Source: Epichloe hybrida (taxonomy: Eukaryota; Ascomycota; Sordariomycetes; Hypocreales; Clavicipitaceae). Taken from it: 64,000 bases of DNA. The position numbers and the translations under genes were made by a program. Below the pieces are notes generated by a model. The model worked only from the letters and a program-made list of their open reading frames with translations. It had not been told where the DNA came from and ran no database searches. This document shows positions 62,584-64,000 of the stretch, piece after piece. The number at the start of each line of letters is the position of its first letter. Within the stretch, counting starts at the first letter, position 1. The stretch spans positions 4,154,001 through 4,218,000 of the forward strand of contig JAFEKR010000001.1 in assembly GCA_019022495.1 (NCBI GenBank), written 5' to 3'.

Positions 62584-64000
62584 ATGCCTTCGAAGCCGAG
62601 GTTTCTTTGCATGGATAAAGACGACGTCGTTTGGCAAGAACTCGACGAGGCGACCGACGAGTGGCTCAAGCTAATTCGCACCGAGCAAGTATACCGCGCT
62701 GTCGGCAACCTCATCCTCAAATACAAGGATGGCCAAGCAGAATTGATGCATGCGGTGATCAAGGGCGGGTATAATGTCATCTACCGTCTCGAATACAAAG
62801 ATGGCTCATCAGTTGTAATGAGGATTCCAATCAAAGGCACGCTATGCCCTGTATGAATATATACGTCTAGACCGCTAACTAGCTAGAGCAGGCGTTGTCC
62901 CATTTCCCGACGAGAAAGTTCGCTACGAGGTGGCCACCATGCGATATATTGCTGCCCATACCGCCATTCCGGTACCACACGTCTATCATTACGCGACTGG
63001 AGCAGAAAATCCCACAGGCCTCGGCCCGTTTATCATTATGGACTACATCCAACACCACCAGAATATGTCTAGAGCGCTTCTTGATCCAGAACGTGCAATT
63101 TCCGAACGCCCAGTCCTGGACCCAGAAATTGGCGAGGACAAGCTAGAGTTTTTATACGCCCAAATGGCCAATATTCTACTACAACTTTCTACCCTGGAGT
63201 TTCCACGAATCGGTTCACTTGTCGAAAACGAAGGCCATGATTCTATTTCCGTCAAGGGACGCCCCTTGATCCAAAATATGACTGACTTGGTCGTGCATAC
63301 CAATATGCCACCAAGCATCTTACCCTCGCAAACCTACGACTCCGCCGACGCGTGGTTTATTGCTCTCGCTGATATGCACATGGCGCAGTTGGCCTTCCAG
63401 CACAACGATGCTGTGGAAGACGAGGAGGACGCCCGCGACAAGTATACAGCTCGCCAGTTATTCCGGAACCTCGCCATCGGAAAACGCCTCATGCCAGACC
63501 TCTTTCAATCTGACGCAAGTTTCCGATTATTTTCTGAAGACTTTCGGCCAGCGAATGTTCTTCTTGACAAAGATCTACGTGTCGTCGGCGTTATAGACTG
63601 GGAGTTCGCGTACGCTGCCCCGGCGCAGTTCACATTCGACCCTCCTTGGTGGCTGCTCCTGGAAGAACCCGAGTATTGGACTGGCGGGTACCGGGCATGG
63701 ATGGAAGCCTACGAGCCTCGTCTTCGGACCTTTCTACGCGTTTTAGAAGCCGAGGAGATGAAAATGACAACCGAAAACCTCGCCAGAATGGCCAATGGCA
63801 TGTCACAACCTGTTGCCGGAAACACCAGACAGTCGCTCTCGGAGCGTATGCGGGAGAGCTGGGAAAGGCGGACTTGGATGCTCAACTATGCAGGTAGGAA
63901 GAGCTGGTCGTTTGATTATATCTGGTGGAGGTTCCTGGATGAGAGATACTTCGGGCCAAATGAGAATCAGGACTGCCAAGCCAGGCTGGGGCTTCTTTCG
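62584..64000 (+). CDS. APH-family (aminoglycoside phosphotransferase fold) kinase-like protein, 3' end off window
   Basis: Two exons: 62584-62836 and 62892 to beyond the window, about 450 residues so far. The N-lobe has GGYNVIYRLEYKDGSSVVMR; after the intron comes VVPFPDEKVRYEVATMRYI. The C-lobe has the catalytic loop SEDFRPANVL (about 63533-63562), where Glu stands in for the usual His of HxDxxxxN but the catalytic Asp and the Asn are present, and the metal-binding IDWEF (about 63593-63607). Such proteins transfer phosphate from ATP to small hydroxylated molecules; in fungi this group is large and its substrates are mostly unknown, so drug resistance should not be inferred. The start ATG has a fair context (CCCACAATGCC). 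No RIP stops. The intron is GC-AG (62837-62891); the alternative GT donor at 62851 ends the frame out of phase with all three nearby AGs tested. Confidence 0.88.
62837..62891 (+). other. Probable 55-nt GC-AG intron in the APH gene
   Basis: Donor AAG|GCACGC, branch site GCTAACT at 62874-62880, acceptor GAGCAG|GC. Splicing here joins IPIK-G-VVPFPDEK in frame, which fits the family. A GT donor 14 nt later (CCT|GTATGA) leaves exon 1 in phase 0 and does not match the phase of the acceptor. Confidence 0.65.

Noticed and set aside
62487..62780. 97-codon minus-strand open frame
   Set aside because: Antisense to exon 1 of the phosphotransferase gene.
62895..63146. 83-codon + strand open frame
   Set aside because: Out-of-frame reading of exon 2; the family-like sequence VVPFPDEKVRYE is in another frame.
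63043..63318. 91-codon minus-strand open frame
   Set aside because: Antisense to exon 2 of the phosphotransferase gene.
1..64000. tRNA, rRNA or other structural RNA genes
   Set aside because: None recognised by eye; a covariance-model scan would be needed to exclude degenerate ones.

Overview
The window looks like genomic DNA of a filamentous ascomycete (Pezizomycotina). Bases 1 to about 60,400 are very AT-rich and TA-dinucleotide-rich. They carry almost no open frames longer than 100 codons, yet fungal retrotransposon proteins can be read through stops of the TAA/TAG type and through G-to-A (Asp to Asn, Glu to Lys) changes at catalytic residues. That is the signature of repeat-induced point mutation (RIP). 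From about 60,450 onward the composition returns to normal and ordinary gene-bearing DNA begins. No species can be named from the sequence alone.

Left edge (1-5393): the 3' part of a + strand Ty1/copia element (copy A), ending in its 3' LTR at 5084-5393. Bases 5394-8640 are an AT-rich relic that I could not classify.

Core (about 8640-57,110): one old + strand Ty3/gypsy element (G) torn apart by later insertions. Reading only its own pieces in order gives gag, protease, RT, RNase H and integrase. Inserted into it, left to right, are: (i) copia element E (10763-24130, TSD CTATC), itself holding a solo LTR (15988-16242, TSD ATTAT) and copia element H (16801-23530, TSD GTATT); (ii) a 263-bp SINE-like insertion (24468-24730) with a 15-bp TSD; (iii) a non-autonomous hAT-like DNA transposon (24792-47555; TIR CAGAGCATTG, 8-bp TSD GTTAGAAG) that contains subterminal TGTAGTGTAG repeats, an approximately 100-bp minisatellite, a GC-rich solo LTR (25120-25354, TSD CTTAT), copia element B (25701-32502, TSD GTTTA) and copia element C (33707-47155), the last interrupted by a chromodomain-bearing Ty3/gypsy element D (38063-44662, TSD GAGTA); (iv) copia element F (49465-55735, TSD GAAAT). 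A, B and C are one family; E, H and F are three more.

Right side: 57,110-60,400 is unclassified AT-rich relic DNA. Then come a small charged minus-strand ORF with two UIM-like motifs (61062-61304), a fairly intact solo LTR (62075-62382), and, 201 bp further on, a protein kinase-like phosphotransferase gene of the APH family (62584 to beyond the window end). The APH gene has one probable 55-nt intron with a GC-AG boundary. It is the only clearly intact known gene here.

The elements do not work together as a system. The region is a stratified record of transposition and RIP, up to six insertion layers deep if both solo LTRs and nested copies are counted. The least expected items are the hAT-like element with its internal minisatellite, the SINE-like insertion, and a leader motif shared by unrelated LTR families.
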